From IMG/VR virus record IMGVR_UViG_3300030110_000885, positions 1 to 28,772 of that record: a stretch of DNA of 28,772 bases; one strand, given 5' to 3'. Below, piece by piece: positions 20,498 through 28,422 of the stretch. A program made the position numbers and the translations under genes. Under the pieces are notes generated by a model. The model did no database searches and was not told the DNA's origin. It saw nothing but the letters and a program-made list of their open reading frames with translations. Every line of letters begins with the position of its first letter. Positions within the stretch are counted from its first letter, which is position 1. Source of the stretch: a virus.

Positions 20498-21355
20498 TTA
20501 AGGTAATATTGCGTTTGTAAATACTTGCATAAATGTTATTGTTGTAGCCCATCTAATATTCATATTTGCTGCACCTTTTACTGTTTGCCTGAAATTTGAA
20601 CCACTAACTGCGTTAATCGGTGACCAACCTGATAGAGCACCTCCATTATCAGCAGGTGATGTTCTAGACCTGTCTATACTTAATGTTCCTGCTGCATTAC
20701 ATTTTACTACTCCACGTTCTACCCACGCTTTAAAATCTCCAACTGCCCCTGAACCACTTGAACCTCCTGTTCTTACCGCAAGTGTTTCTGATTGAAAATA
20801 ATAAACTCTATTTACTTGTGGTTCAAAGTACCCCTCTGTGTTGTTAGGAAAACTATCTACCGTGCTACCATCAGTTGTGTCACAACCATACATTACAGTC
20901 CATCTCTGTCTTGTTCCCGCCCTGTCTGTTGTTGCGTTACCGCCTAGAACGATACTATTATTCATTTTAGCAACACCACCACCACCAAATACCGCTGAAT
21001 TATTAATACCTCTTGGCACTTCATTAGATTGTCCTATCAGAATATTATTTTTAGTTCCTCTGTTGATAATATTATCTTGCCCCATTGTATAGGAATTTAA
21101 GGCACCAATTTGTATTTGATTCCTATTACCTTGAATATTATTATTTGTTTTCTGATTATTAATAGGTATTTTTGAAGTAAGCCTAAACGCAACACAACTA
21201 CCTGTTGCTTTGTCGTATGTATAGCCGTAAGCTTCGCATTGTTGTTGGTTAGGAGTAATCTCAGTTGTTCCGTCTGTAAAAGTTACTATTCCTTCTTTGT
21301 TAATTACATTTGGTTTAACTAAGAAACCTGTTAAGTATGGTATAGTTCTAGCCAT
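20498..21355 (-). CDS. Tail fibre-like protein with YadA/Hia-type beta-roll repeats
   Basis: A 285-residue protein. Residues about 65-145 show repeats like those of trimeric adhesin heads: NNIQGNRNQIQIG, YTMGQDNIINRG, NNILIGQSNEVPRGINNSAVFGG and KMNNSIVLGGNA. These N-x-[SI]-x-[VI]-x-[G]-G turns form left-handed parallel beta-rolls in YadA-like proteins. The second half has a W-x-V-M-Y-G-C and a beta-rich C-terminus. It is likely a trimeric receptor-binding or fibre-tip protein. It overlaps the large baseplate gene by TAATG. Confidence 0.65.
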   Translation of the reverse strand: MARTIPYLTGFLVKPNVINKEGIVTFTDGTTEITPNQQQCEAYGYTYDKATGSCVAFRLTSKIPINNQKTNNNIQGNRNQIQIGALNSYTMGQDNIINRGTKNNILIGQSNEVPRGINNSAVFGGGGVAKMNNSIVLGGNATTDRAGTRQRWTVMYGCDTTDGSTVDSFPNNTEGYFEPQVNRVYYFQSETLAVRTGGSSGSGAVGDFKAWVERGVVKCNAAGTLSIDRSRTSPADNGGALSGWSPINAVSGSNFRQTVKGAANMNIRWATTITFMQVFTNAILP

Positions 21356-24096
21356 TATGGTATAAGTATAAATTCTACAGTTGATAAGCCTTTGGGCTTG
21401 TAATCTATTTTATTAACTCTAAATGATCTATTTTTTACAAAAACAGTATCATTAAATTGGAAATTCGTTATATCTCCTGGTGTTAAATTAACTTTGATAG
21501 TCATAATTCTTGTGTCAGGGTGGTAAAGTTCCATAAAGTAAGGAAACCAAAATAGGTTAAATAAATTCAGAGAGGTTGTGTTTCCTACTCCACTAAAATA
21601 TTGACATTCTCCAAAATTAAAATCTCTAGTATCTGTTGCTGGGTCTGGAGGAGATGAAACAACTGATGGTACAGATGTAAGGTGGCTAAATTGTAAAAAT
21701 TGATTATAAAAAGTTCCTGTAACTCCGTTTTGAGTAGGTATTTTATAAGTGCAAGATGTAAGTGTTTTAACTCCGTTATTAAAACATATACGTATTTTAT
21801 TATTGAACCCGCTTGAAGTTCCGTCTTCAGAACTGTAAGAGTATATTGATGGGGTAATAAAATCATTAAATTCAGGGTCCAAAGGTTTTACGATTGTGGC
21901 TGCAAATGGTGTTGCCTTAATCTCTTTTTCACCTGTTAAAATTGTGTACATTTTAGCGTCAAACTCTGCCGAGCCATATAAGAACCCAGAGGTAGAGTTT
22001 TTATATACAGAGAAAGCATAATCGTCTTCATCCTCTTCAAAAGAAAACTTAGTTATTTTATTTAAATCCGTTAGGGGTTTCATCTTTATTTGGCTAATAT
22101 CTATTTTAGTTGTCCAATCGTGTTGTATAGAACGACTAGCCAATGACAAATCAGATGTTGAACCACTAAATGAGTCTGGAACAAAAACATCTGAATATGG
22201 TTCTATTAATAAATTTCCAGGAGTTTGTTTATCTGGCATAGAAACTAAATTAAACATAGTCATAATGCCTTTCAAAAACTCCCATTGGTTTTGTTCACCT
22301 CTCATATTTTCTAACAAAACTTCACTTGTAATATCTGACACTCCTGTTGTGACAGTAATTGAATTTGATGGTTGTGGAAACCCTAATAAACTTGTTGGAG
22401 TTTGTGTAAGACTAGTTATGTTCGTAAATCTTTTAAATGAAGGTATAATAAATTCACCTGAATTTAAGAATACTTCAAATGTACCTCCGACACCTATATT
22501 ATTGAAACTAGCACCACCCGCCGTTGCAACAATTGGCATATAGCTACCAAACACTTCACCTTGGGAAACCCCTCCTGAATTAAACTTTTCAAAAGCCATA
22601 ACACCAACTTCATCATAACCTGAACCTGAATAACCTTGATAAGTGAATACCATTGAATTTACATTTACTGTGTATAACTGATTATCAAATTGAGCGGTAA
22701 ACCTAGAATTACTATTATCATATCCTAGTTCAGGTTTTGATGAACTACTCATATCTTCTGTGTCAAATTGTACTCTAGTGTAACTTGTTCCTGCAGTTAT
22801 ACCCGTTGTTGAAGCGTTTGTTCCTGTTCCTTGTGCTAATGCGCTATTTGGTTCCTGTGCTTCTCCCCAATTAAAATCAACATACAACTTTTTAAAACCA
22901 TCTTCATCAAAAAAAGAACTTGTAAAAGTAAAGGGTGTGTCTTGGAATATTCTGTCAATTAGGTATCTAGCTTGTATCCAAGGTCTAAATGCATTACCTA
23001 ACCCTTGTAACTCAGGGTTTCCGTTTGTGTCTAATATAAATTGATGGTCCCAATCACAGAACGGGTATTTTATTGTTGCGTTCGCATCTCTATAACCTGA
23101 TGTGTTAGCGTTTGGGTATGTTATCCCTGTCCCTGAATCATTCCAACTATTAAAGATTTGTGTTTTATTATATTCGTGTTGTAATTCATAAAAATTTATA
23201 TCTTTAAAAGTCCTGTCTTTTATCACGTCAGCTAATGCCGTTACCTCTGAATATAAATTAACACTATAACTTATTTCCCCTTGATTATCAATAATATCTA
23301 TCAATCTTAAATAGCCGTCAAATAAAACGAACCCATCTTGCTTTAATATGCTTTGTGATTTTATATAAGGATTAAAAACTATTCCGTCATCTGCTCTAGT
23401 TATTTCAAATATATTATCAAATATTTTGTTGTTTCTTTTTGTTCCGGGTAAATTAAATGCTTTAGAGTAAGATTGAACTTGTTCTCCTGCGTTTTTAAAT
23501 TCGTCTGCACTTAATGTTAATGGTATTTCTTCTTCTTCATATAAATCTAAAATCACCTCTCCTGTACTTACGTCAACATCAGCTATTACTCCTGCTTCTT
23601 GCACCGAAACACTTATTACAACTGAACCTGTGGAAGCATAAATAACTATAAAATCATCATTATTAGAAACGGCATTAAAAGTAAACGTGTGCGTACCTAC
23701 ACCGCCATAAGAAAACCCGTTTTGTGAAGTTGCTAAGTTATAATGATAAGCGGTTTGTGTTCCGCCATTAGATTCTATTTCTAATTGATATAATTGACCT
23801 GGAGTTAAATTTGATAATCTTTGAATAAATCCTGAATCTCCCGGAAGAATAATTACGCCACCTGTTTTTGCACAAAAATTTGTTGTGCCAGAAAATCTAC
23901 GGAATGTGTTTACAGGTGCTCCGTTAGAAAAGTTATTCATAAAAGTTTGAACAGAAAAAAAACTTTGATTCAAAAGCGATAGCGATGCATTAAAACCGAA
24001 CCAATTAGTACCTTGCACGTAATATTCTGTGCCTAACATACTTATAGGGTTTAATCCATTATGCTTCTGCGGGTATAATATTAATTGAGTACTCAT
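21355..24096 (-). CDS. Large tail-tip/baseplate protein
   Basis: A 913-residue protein. Residues 1-170 form a beta-rich N-terminal domain with a carbohydrate-binding-like look (TPGQLYQLEIESNGGTQTAYHYNL). After it, EEEIPLTLSADEFKNAGEQVQSYSKAFNLPGTKRNNKIFDNIFEI (about 188-232) is a pattern I know from Bacteroidetes-phage tail proteins. Next come FNPYIKSQSILKQDGFVLFDGYLRL and long beta regions. It is probably a baseplate or distal tail hub component connecting the tail tip to fibres; the exact role is inferred from size, composition and place beside the fibre gene. It shares one base with the upstream gene. Confidence 0.65.
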   Translation of the reverse strand: MSTQLILYPQKHNGLNPISMLGTEYYVQGTNWFGFNASLSLLNQSFFSVQTFMNNFSNGAPVNTFRRFSGTTNFCAKTGGVIILPGDSGFIQRLSNLTPGQLYQLEIESNGGTQTAYHYNLATSQNGFSYGGVGTHTFTFNAVSNNDDFIVIYASTGSVVISVSVQEAGVIADVDVSTGEVILDLYEEEEIPLTLSADEFKNAGEQVQSYSKAFNLPGTKRNNKIFDNIFEITRADDGIVFNPYIKSQSILKQDGFVLFDGYLRLIDIIDNQGEISYSVNLYSEVTALADVIKDRTFKDINFYELQHEYNKTQIFNSWNDSGTGITYPNANTSGYRDANATIKYPFCDWDHQFILDTNGNPELQGLGNAFRPWIQARYLIDRIFQDTPFTFTSSFFDEDGFKKLYVDFNWGEAQEPNSALAQGTGTNASTTGITAGTSYTRVQFDTEDMSSSSKPELGYDNSNSRFTAQFDNQLYTVNVNSMVFTYQGYSGSGYDEVGVMAFEKFNSGGVSQGEVFGSYMPIVATAGGASFNNIGVGGTFEVFLNSGEFIIPSFKRFTNITSLTQTPTSLLGFPQPSNSITVTTGVSDITSEVLLENMRGEQNQWEFLKGIMTMFNLVSMPDKQTPGNLLIEPYSDVFVPDSFSGSTSDLSLASRSIQHDWTTKIDISQIKMKPLTDLNKITKFSFEEDEDDYAFSVYKNSTSGFLYGSAEFDAKMYTILTGEKEIKATPFAATIVKPLDPEFNDFITPSIYSYSSEDGTSSGFNNKIRICFNNGVKTLTSCTYKIPTQNGVTGTFYNQFLQFSHLTSVPSVVSSPPDPATDTRDFNFGECQYFSGVGNTTSLNLFNLFWFPYFMELYHPDTRIMTIKVNLTPGDITNFQFNDTVFVKNRSFRVNKIDYKPKGLSTVEFILIP

Positions 24097-25544
24097 TATA
24101 TTGTTTGCGTGTTTAGTTTCCTACTTAATTCTATATCAAACGTATATTGTATTAGCCTGTCATTTACTGTTGTTTTCTTTTTAAAAGAACTCGAAGTTAA
24201 ACGGATTGGCATAACTTGTTGTGCAATCGTAGCAGGTGCAGTAGAAGATGTTTTTTCTTTTAATAAATATGTTTCTGGACTTACCATAAATTCTTCAAAC
24301 ATAGTAACAAACTCTTCTGACACGTAGTCTGTGTTTATTCTTATCTTTTCAACTGAATTTTTGTTAAATGTTTTAACACCTCCAGAATTTCCTTCTATAT
24401 TAAATAAACTTTCATTCCACGTTCCTTGTAATTGATGATAAGTAGTAGCCTTGCTTGATATTGTCCTAGTGCTTTTCATATTGAAAGTGTAATAATCCCA
24501 ACTCCCGTATTGATTCAACCAACATAATCGTATTGGTTCAAATCTTTTTGCGTTAGGACAATCAATAAACAAAGTATAAGTTTTAGTAATAGGAACATAA
24601 GTTCCTGGAGTCACTTGGTCAGCCATAATTCTATATTCTATTTTACCGCCTTCAATTTCTCCATCTGTTACCATAGTTGCGAAAGTCGTTGAAGCTTGTT
24701 GTAAGTTAGCAGGACCTATACCAAAGAAAACTAAATATTGTTGTGATTCGTTTAAACCTACTCCGTATGGATAACCACCATTAGAGCCACTCATATCTAA
24801 ATTAATAGTTGCAGTGGTGCCATCATTTTTAGTAATAAAATATTGTATTCTTCTACATATTTGTTGCTTCCCTGGTGCTGGTATGAAAATTGATTGTGTC
24901 ATATAATCATTTACAAAACATCTTTGCTCAGTTCTTGGTGCATTAGTTAAAAATCTACTATTGAAAACATCTCCTATTGTAAAATTTTCTGCAAAGAAGT
25001 TAGTTCCTAATCCGTTGAATATTTGTGTTAATGGATTCGTATATTTCAAATAACCATTAAAAACTTTAAAAAGACCTGAATTTACAGAAGTACCATTTGC
25101 TCTAGAAACTATGTTTGGTAAAGTAGCGTCGGCTCCTAAATATTCAACAAAGAATTGAAACTTTACATTACTAAATGTATTTATATTTCTAGACCATTTA
25201 TCTATACAATGTAAAGGTAACGGAGCACCAAATGAATTTGCTGGAAAACCCATAAAAAGAGCATTATCAAAAGCTAAGTGGTCAGCACTTACATAATTTT
25301 CAAGGATATTTTTGAAATTAAAAATACCTACTCCTGCGTTATTAGGTGTGGTTTTAAATATACCAATCAAATCATCTGTCAAACCAACGTTAGGTATATC
25401 TCCTTTTGATATATGTACTTCAACTCCAAATTTTACTCGGACTTCTGTGGCTACTGCGGTTTGGTTAGAAACAACAAAAACTGAGTCTTGTCCTGCCGGA
25501 AATGTAGTGTTTGTTGGTGTTTGTTCTATTATTGATACTGCCAT
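24096..25544 (-). CDS. Distal tail/baseplate protein
   Basis: A 482-residue protein, beta-rich, with a motif region NAKRFEPIRLCWLNQYGSWDYYTFNMKSTRTIS around residues 330-362 that I recognise from Bacteroidetes siphophage tail proteins. N-terminal strands (VSIIEQTPTNTTFPAGQD) and a C-terminal RLIQYTFDIELSRKLNTQ end the protein. Its stop overlaps the start of the 913-residue tail protein by one base, so they are likely made in a fixed ratio. Role in tail tip/baseplate is by family memory and context. Confidence 0.6.
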   Translation of the reverse strand: MAVSIIEQTPTNTTFPAGQDSVFVVSNQTAVATEVRVKFGVEVHISKGDIPNVGLTDDLIGIFKTTPNNAGVGIFNFKNILENYVSADHLAFDNALFMGFPANSFGAPLPLHCIDKWSRNINTFSNVKFQFFVEYLGADATLPNIVSRANGTSVNSGLFKVFNGYLKYTNPLTQIFNGLGTNFFAENFTIGDVFNSRFLTNAPRTEQRCFVNDYMTQSIFIPAPGKQQICRRIQYFITKNDGTTATINLDMSGSNGGYPYGVGLNESQQYLVFFGIGPANLQQASTTFATMVTDGEIEGGKIEYRIMADQVTPGTYVPITKTYTLFIDCPNAKRFEPIRLCWLNQYGSWDYYTFNMKSTRTISSKATTYHQLQGTWNESLFNIEGNSGGVKTFNKNSVEKIRINTDYVSEEFVTMFEEFMVSPETYLLKEKTSSTAPATIAQQVMPIRLTSSSFKKKTTVNDRLIQYTFDIELSRKLNTQTI

Positions 25545-25547
25545 ATT

Positions 25548-26090
25548 TTAAAATTTTGTGTATGTTGTTATATACGTTTCTACGTCTTCTTTAAATTGTG
25601 TTGCTATTTCATTTTGTAATTCTGAATACTTCATTCCTAATGGTTCTTGAAAGAAACTTATACTTGGTATTCCTCTTGATTTTATTTTCCTACCAATCAA
25701 AAATGCTAAATTAGAAATGTATTGACCTGTGTTTTTATCTCTTCCCCTTCCTAACCCTTTTGGTTTTATACCTTTTTTCTTAATCCATCTTGAAAGTATA
25801 TCTGGTGGTGGTTGTAAAGTAGTATACGAATAAGGGCTTGTTCTTCTCTTACCTTGCCAATTCGTAAAACTTCTTTTTACTTTATTTCCTGAAACCCCTT
25901 TGTCTAAAAAAGTACCGTAATCTAACATATAAAAAGTAACATCAATCCCGTTAGGTTCTTGTCTTACTTCAACACGTATAGAACCGCCTAACCGAGTATT
26001 GCCCTTAGCATCACGTAGTTCATCTTTTGATAGCCTAACAACTTCGTTACCCCAGTCTTGTAAATACTTTTCTAAATTGGTTAAATCCAT
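25548..26090 (-). CDS. Tail completion/neck protein (HK97 gp10-like)
   Basis: A 180-residue protein. The MLDYGTFLDKGVSGNKVKRSF segment (residues about 55-75, with the Y-x-x-F-x-D-x-G-x-S pattern) and the PSISFFQEPLG stretch near residue 140 are characteristic of the HK97 gp10-like family, which forms the tail-completion or neck ring. It shares one base with the upstream gene and lies among other tail genes. Confidence 0.6.
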   Translation of the reverse strand: MDLTNLEKYLQDWGNEVVRLSKDELRDAKGNTRLGGSIRVEVRQEPNGIDVTFYMLDYGTFLDKGVSGNKVKRSFTNWQGKRRTSPYSYTTLQPPPDILSRWIKKKGIKPKGLGRGRDKNTGQYISNLAFLIGRKIKSRGIPSISFFQEPLGMKYSELQNEIATQFKEDVETYITTYTKF

Positions 26091-26539
26091 TATATCAAGC
26101 CAACAAATAATTCTACTTGTACATCTGTTGTTGAACGTGGTCTAACCTGTAATGTAACTATATCTTCAAGCGTTGGAAAGTTAGGTGTTGTGTCAGCTTC
26201 AGCAATCGCTGCCGTGTCTGCTTGACAAAGTATATGAGAGTTACCTGCCGTAATTACCACTTGATAATTTGTGTTTTCTGTTACCACCGCTAAGTCCATT
26301 GCTTCAGTTGGGCTAACATTTGTTACTCTTATGTACTTGCAATTTTCTAAATCTAAAGCACCTGCTGCTCCGTGAGGTGTTGAATTGAATACTGCAATTG
26401 TTGTTGTATTTGAATGTGCGCAAGTTAAAACACGCTCCATTACATCAACGATATCTGTTGTTGTAACAGAATTTGTTGAACCTCTCAACGAACCATTTAT
26501 TGTTACACTTTCACTAATTGTTGTTACTAAATCTGCCAT
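26090..26539 (-). CDS. Small virion protein, beta-rich
   Basis: A 149-residue protein rich in Thr, Val and Ala (TTISESVTINGSLRGSTNSVTTTDIVD, NCKYIRVTNVSPTEAMDLAVVTENTNYQVVITAG, TTDVQVELFVGLI), consistent with a small beta-sandwich virion protein. No catalytic motif is seen. It shares one base with the gp10-like gene and may be a minor tail or decoration protein. Confidence 0.55.
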   Translation of the reverse strand: MADLVTTISESVTINGSLRGSTNSVTTTDIVDVMERVLTCAHSNTTTIAVFNSTPHGAAGALDLENCKYIRVTNVSPTEAMDLAVVTENTNYQVVITAGNSHILCQADTAAIAEADTTPNFPTLEDIVTLQVRPRSTTDVQVELFVGLI

Positions 26540-26541
26540 AA

Positions 26542-26925
26542 TTATTTATTCTTTTTTTTATCTATTTGTTTTAATTTTCTTATTGCCCAGTTTATACCTG
26601 ATGTTCCTCCCCAACCCAACCAAGCTACATAACCATTGTCTTTCCAAGGTGTTGATTTGAATTTAGGGTTTATCTCTGCATTTTTTTTATGTCTTTGAAA
26701 TGATGCCATTCTTGCTATTGTTTCACGTGAAATCTTAGCTCTCCGTGACAATTGGGCTGCTCTTGTCCATCCAGTTCTTGTCATTCCTTTGACTTCATCT
26801 CCGTGTTCTTTTTTCCAACGTATAACTTTTTTTGCGTTATTAGTTGCACTTTGTGGATAATCATTGTAAGTTTCAAACTTAATACTTATCTCTTCTAACT
26901 TCTCTAATACATCTTCGTAGTTCAT
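26542..26925 (-). CDS. Phage head-associated domain protein of unknown role
   Basis: A 127-residue protein with a pattern that recurs in many phages, often fused to portal or protease proteins: YNDYPQSATNNAKKVIRWKKEHG, GWTRAAQLSRRAKISRETIARMASFQRHKKN, PWKDNGYVAWLGWGGTSGINWAIRKLKQID. The helix with R-x-M-A-S-F-x-R-H and the W-x-G-W-G-G...G-I-x-W-A motif define it. Its function is unknown. Here it stands alone among tail genes. Confidence 0.6.
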   Translation of the reverse strand: MNYEDVLEKLEEISIKFETYNDYPQSATNNAKKVIRWKKEHGDEVKGMTRTGWTRAAQLSRRAKISRETIARMASFQRHKKNAEINPKFKSTPWKDNGYVAWLGWGGTSGINWAIRKLKQIDKKKNK

Positions 26926-26987
26926 AGTGTTATTGTTATTTTAAAAAATCCAATTTCTATTTTGTATTTACCTATTTTAAATTTCAT
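26922..26987 (-). CDS. 21-residue coupled microprotein (possible)
   Basis: A 22-codon frame fills the gap between two tail genes. Its ATG overlaps the upstream stop (TAATG) and its TGA overlaps the next ATG (ATGA). It reads MKFKIGKYKIEIGFFKITITL, an amphipathic beta-type sequence. Double coupling is unlikely by chance alone, though it may only serve to pass ribosomes along. Confidence 0.4.
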   Translation of the reverse strand: MKFKIGKYKIEIGFFKITITL

Positions 26988-27547
26988 TATGAACCTAATG
27001 CAAAATCCCCCATCGGTATATCACAAGTGTCAAAATTATTTTTTGTCAGCACTCCAATATTAAAAACCCAGCCACAACATAAATTATCAAACCTTTCAAG
27101 AAATGGTTCTAATGTATATTCACCTTCTGTAAAATACAATGGAGCATTAATATCACCAACAATAGAAAGTTCCCCGTGCTGTGAAAGTCTTGAACTATGC
27201 CTAAACACACCTATAATATCAGTGGCTATTTGTAGTGTTTGGTTGAACACTTGTTGCTCATTACTTTTATTGTCAATTCTCTTTAAGTTTGCTTCTTGTT
27301 GTCTTGTTGGCCAGTCATTCTTTTCACTAACCATATCCATAATGAATATTTGAAAATTGTATGTTAGAGAACTTTGACCTGTTTCTACGTTAACAGGATT
27401 AATATGCACAAGAGGAAACTTTTCCATCTTAGCTAAATTTATATCGTATATATCTCCTACTGAAATGCTAGATACTTGTAAATGATTTTGAGCAACCCTG
27501 CACAAAGTGTCTACTACGTTGTTATAAGTTTTATTCTTTACTGCCAT
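26987..27547 (-). CDS. Tail terminator-like protein
   Basis: A 186-residue protein (YNNVVDTLCRVAQNHLQVSSISVGDIYDINLAKMEKFPLVHINPVNVE, then SLTYNFQIFIMDMV, and a C-terminal LEPFLERFDNLCCGWVFNIGV). The first 60 residues with helix-strand order, the P-L-V-H-I-N-P strand and the CGW-x-F-x-I end fit tail-terminator or neck proteins of siphophages. It follows the chaperone gene with a 17-nt overlap. Confidence 0.5.
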   Translation of the reverse strand: MAVKNKTYNNVVDTLCRVAQNHLQVSSISVGDIYDINLAKMEKFPLVHINPVNVETGQSSLTYNFQIFIMDMVSEKNDWPTRQQEANLKRIDNKSNEQQVFNQTLQIATDIIGVFRHSSRLSQHGELSIVGDINAPLYFTEGEYTLEPFLERFDNLCCGWVFNIGVLTKNNFDTCDIPMGDFALGS

Positions 27548-27788
27548 AATTTACATTATTTTGTGTATTTAAATCTATTTCATATGTTAACCAAGTCAAA
27601 CATTCAAGTAAAGATAATTTAGTTATGTTTTCTAACTTGCTTATATCTTGATTGCATAACCTGTGCATCACTCCGAACCAACCCCATTTTTCTGCGAAGT
27701 TCTCTGTCGGGATTTTTTGATTTGTTTTTTCCTGTCCTCCATCAAAGATAACGGCAAAATCGTTACGAACACCCGTACGAAATTCCAA
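27531..27788 (-). CDS. C-terminal half of tail-assembly chaperone, reached by -1 frameshift
   Basis: An 85-codon frame that overlaps the end of the frame-0 gene by 121 nt. It begins in the T9 run without a convincing start (only TTG) and reads EFRTGVRNDFAVIFDGGQEKTN, then FAEKWGWFGVMHRLCNQDISKLENITKLSLLECLTWLTYEID. That K-W-G-W-[YF]-x-V...D-I-x-K...L-x-[EQ]-C-L-T-W-L ending belongs to the same family as the upstream domain, so a joined product of about 259 residues is expected. The layout is like lambda G/GT. Confidence 0.65.
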   Translation of the reverse strand: MEFRTGVRNDFAVIFDGGQEKTNQKIPTENFAEKWGWFGVMHRLCNQDISKLENITKLSLLECLTWLTYEIDLNTQNNVNYGSKE

Positions 27789-28309
27789 AAAAAAACCAGT
27801 GCGTTCTGCACTTGCTCTGCTGACATCTTCTTCATCTTTTCTGCCCTGACTCGTATGTTACCATCATAACCTGTTATTGTATAAACATCATCTTCCTTTT
27901 CAATTATCTTTCTAAATAAAATTGCCATTATCTCAGGCAAATTCTTTTGTAACCCGTCTTGAATAAATGTTTCTATATCAGCATATTCACCTAAAGTGAT
28001 TTCAGATAAATCAGGATGGAAACCATATTCAACACCATCTATTTCTATTACTTTTCTTAAGACCTCATTGTGTTGAGTTTGTAAAGAAGACATTTTCTCA
28101 AATATATCTGTTACATCTCTTAGTGATAATTCTTTGATTACTTTTTTTGGTAAGTCAGAAAGTAAAGCAATTGTTTCTTCTGCTTCTTTTGTTTTTGTTA
28201 TATCCTCCTCAACTGTTAATTCCATCCACTTCTCTAAAGTTACATCTGACCAATTAGTAATCAAATTATATTGTTTACTCTTCCCGTCTTTTTTAATCTT
28301 GAGTTTCAT
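27668..28309 (-). CDS. Tail-assembly chaperone, frame-0 product
   Basis: A 213-residue product in frame 0. Residues 1-175 (ITNWSDVTLEKWMELTVEE, IEIDGVEYGFHPDLSEITLGEYADIETFI, IMAILFRKIIEKEDD, AEKMKKMSAEQVQNALVFF) look like a well-folded helical domain I know from siphophages of Bacteroidetes and consider a tail-assembly chaperone. The last 38 residues after FFWNF lie downstream of the T9 run and are unlike the family; the family-like continuation (KWGWFGV...) is found in the -1 frame. I therefore take this as the shorter of two products, or as an artefact if the T-run is misassembled. Confidence 0.65.
   Translation of the reverse strand: MKLKIKKDGKSKQYNLITNWSDVTLEKWMELTVEEDITKTKEAEETIALLSDLPKKVIKELSLRDVTDIFEKMSSLQTQHNEVLRKVIEIDGVEYGFHPDLSEITLGEYADIETFIQDGLQKNLPEIMAILFRKIIEKEDDVYTITGYDGNIRVRAEKMKKMSAEQVQNALVFFWNFVRVFVTILPLSLMEDRKKQIKKSRQRTSQKNGVGSE
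27787..27795 (-). promoter_or_regulatory. T9 slippery run (programmed -1 frameshift or slippage site)
   Basis: The minus strand reads GG followed by nine T and GG at this site. In frame 0 it is GTT TTT TTT TGG; a -1 shift gives TTT TTT TTG GAA and joins the two chaperone frames. Polymerase slippage adding one T would have the same effect. Confidence 0.6.
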
Positions 28310-28325
28310 ATTTTAATATAGAAAA

Positions 28326-28356
28326 TTTGTTTATTTAGTTTATTATTTTACCTTTG
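28326..28356 (+). promoter_or_regulatory. Plus-strand Bacteroidetes-type promoter
   Basis: TTTG (28326-28329), a 19-nt spacer and TACCTTTG (28349-28356) match the same consensus and spacing as the early promoter but point rightwards, against all genes. The expected start is near 28362. Confidence 0.5.
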
Positions 28357-28361
28357 CCCCG

Positions 28362-28422
28362 TTTTAGTTGATAGTTGATTTTGTAAAAGGGTAGTTCATA
28401 GTACAGGGACTGCCCTTTTTTT
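28362..28422 (+). ncRNA. Candidate plus-strand small RNA (about 60 nt)
   Basis: A promoter-like sequence lies just upstream and a strong hairpin with a T-run lies at its end, which together predict a discrete transcript of about 60 nt in the gap between the terminase and chaperone genes. It would be antisense to the region between these two genes on the late mRNA. No frame of meaningful length is present. Direct evidence of expression is lacking. Confidence 0.4.
28385..28422 (+). terminator. Intrinsic terminator, plus strand
   Basis: A 13-bp stem (28385-28397 with 28407-28419) with a 9-nt loop, followed by T residues to 28422. Two pairs are U-G on the plus strand and would be C-A mismatches on the minus strand, so the fold favours rightward RNA. 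The minus strand has only a 4-T tail. Confidence 0.6.

Noticed and set aside
21585-21866. 93-codon minus-strand frame inside the 913-residue tail gene
   Set aside because: It lies in another frame of a well-supported long gene, is Leu/His/Tyr-biased and shows no start context; most likely chance.
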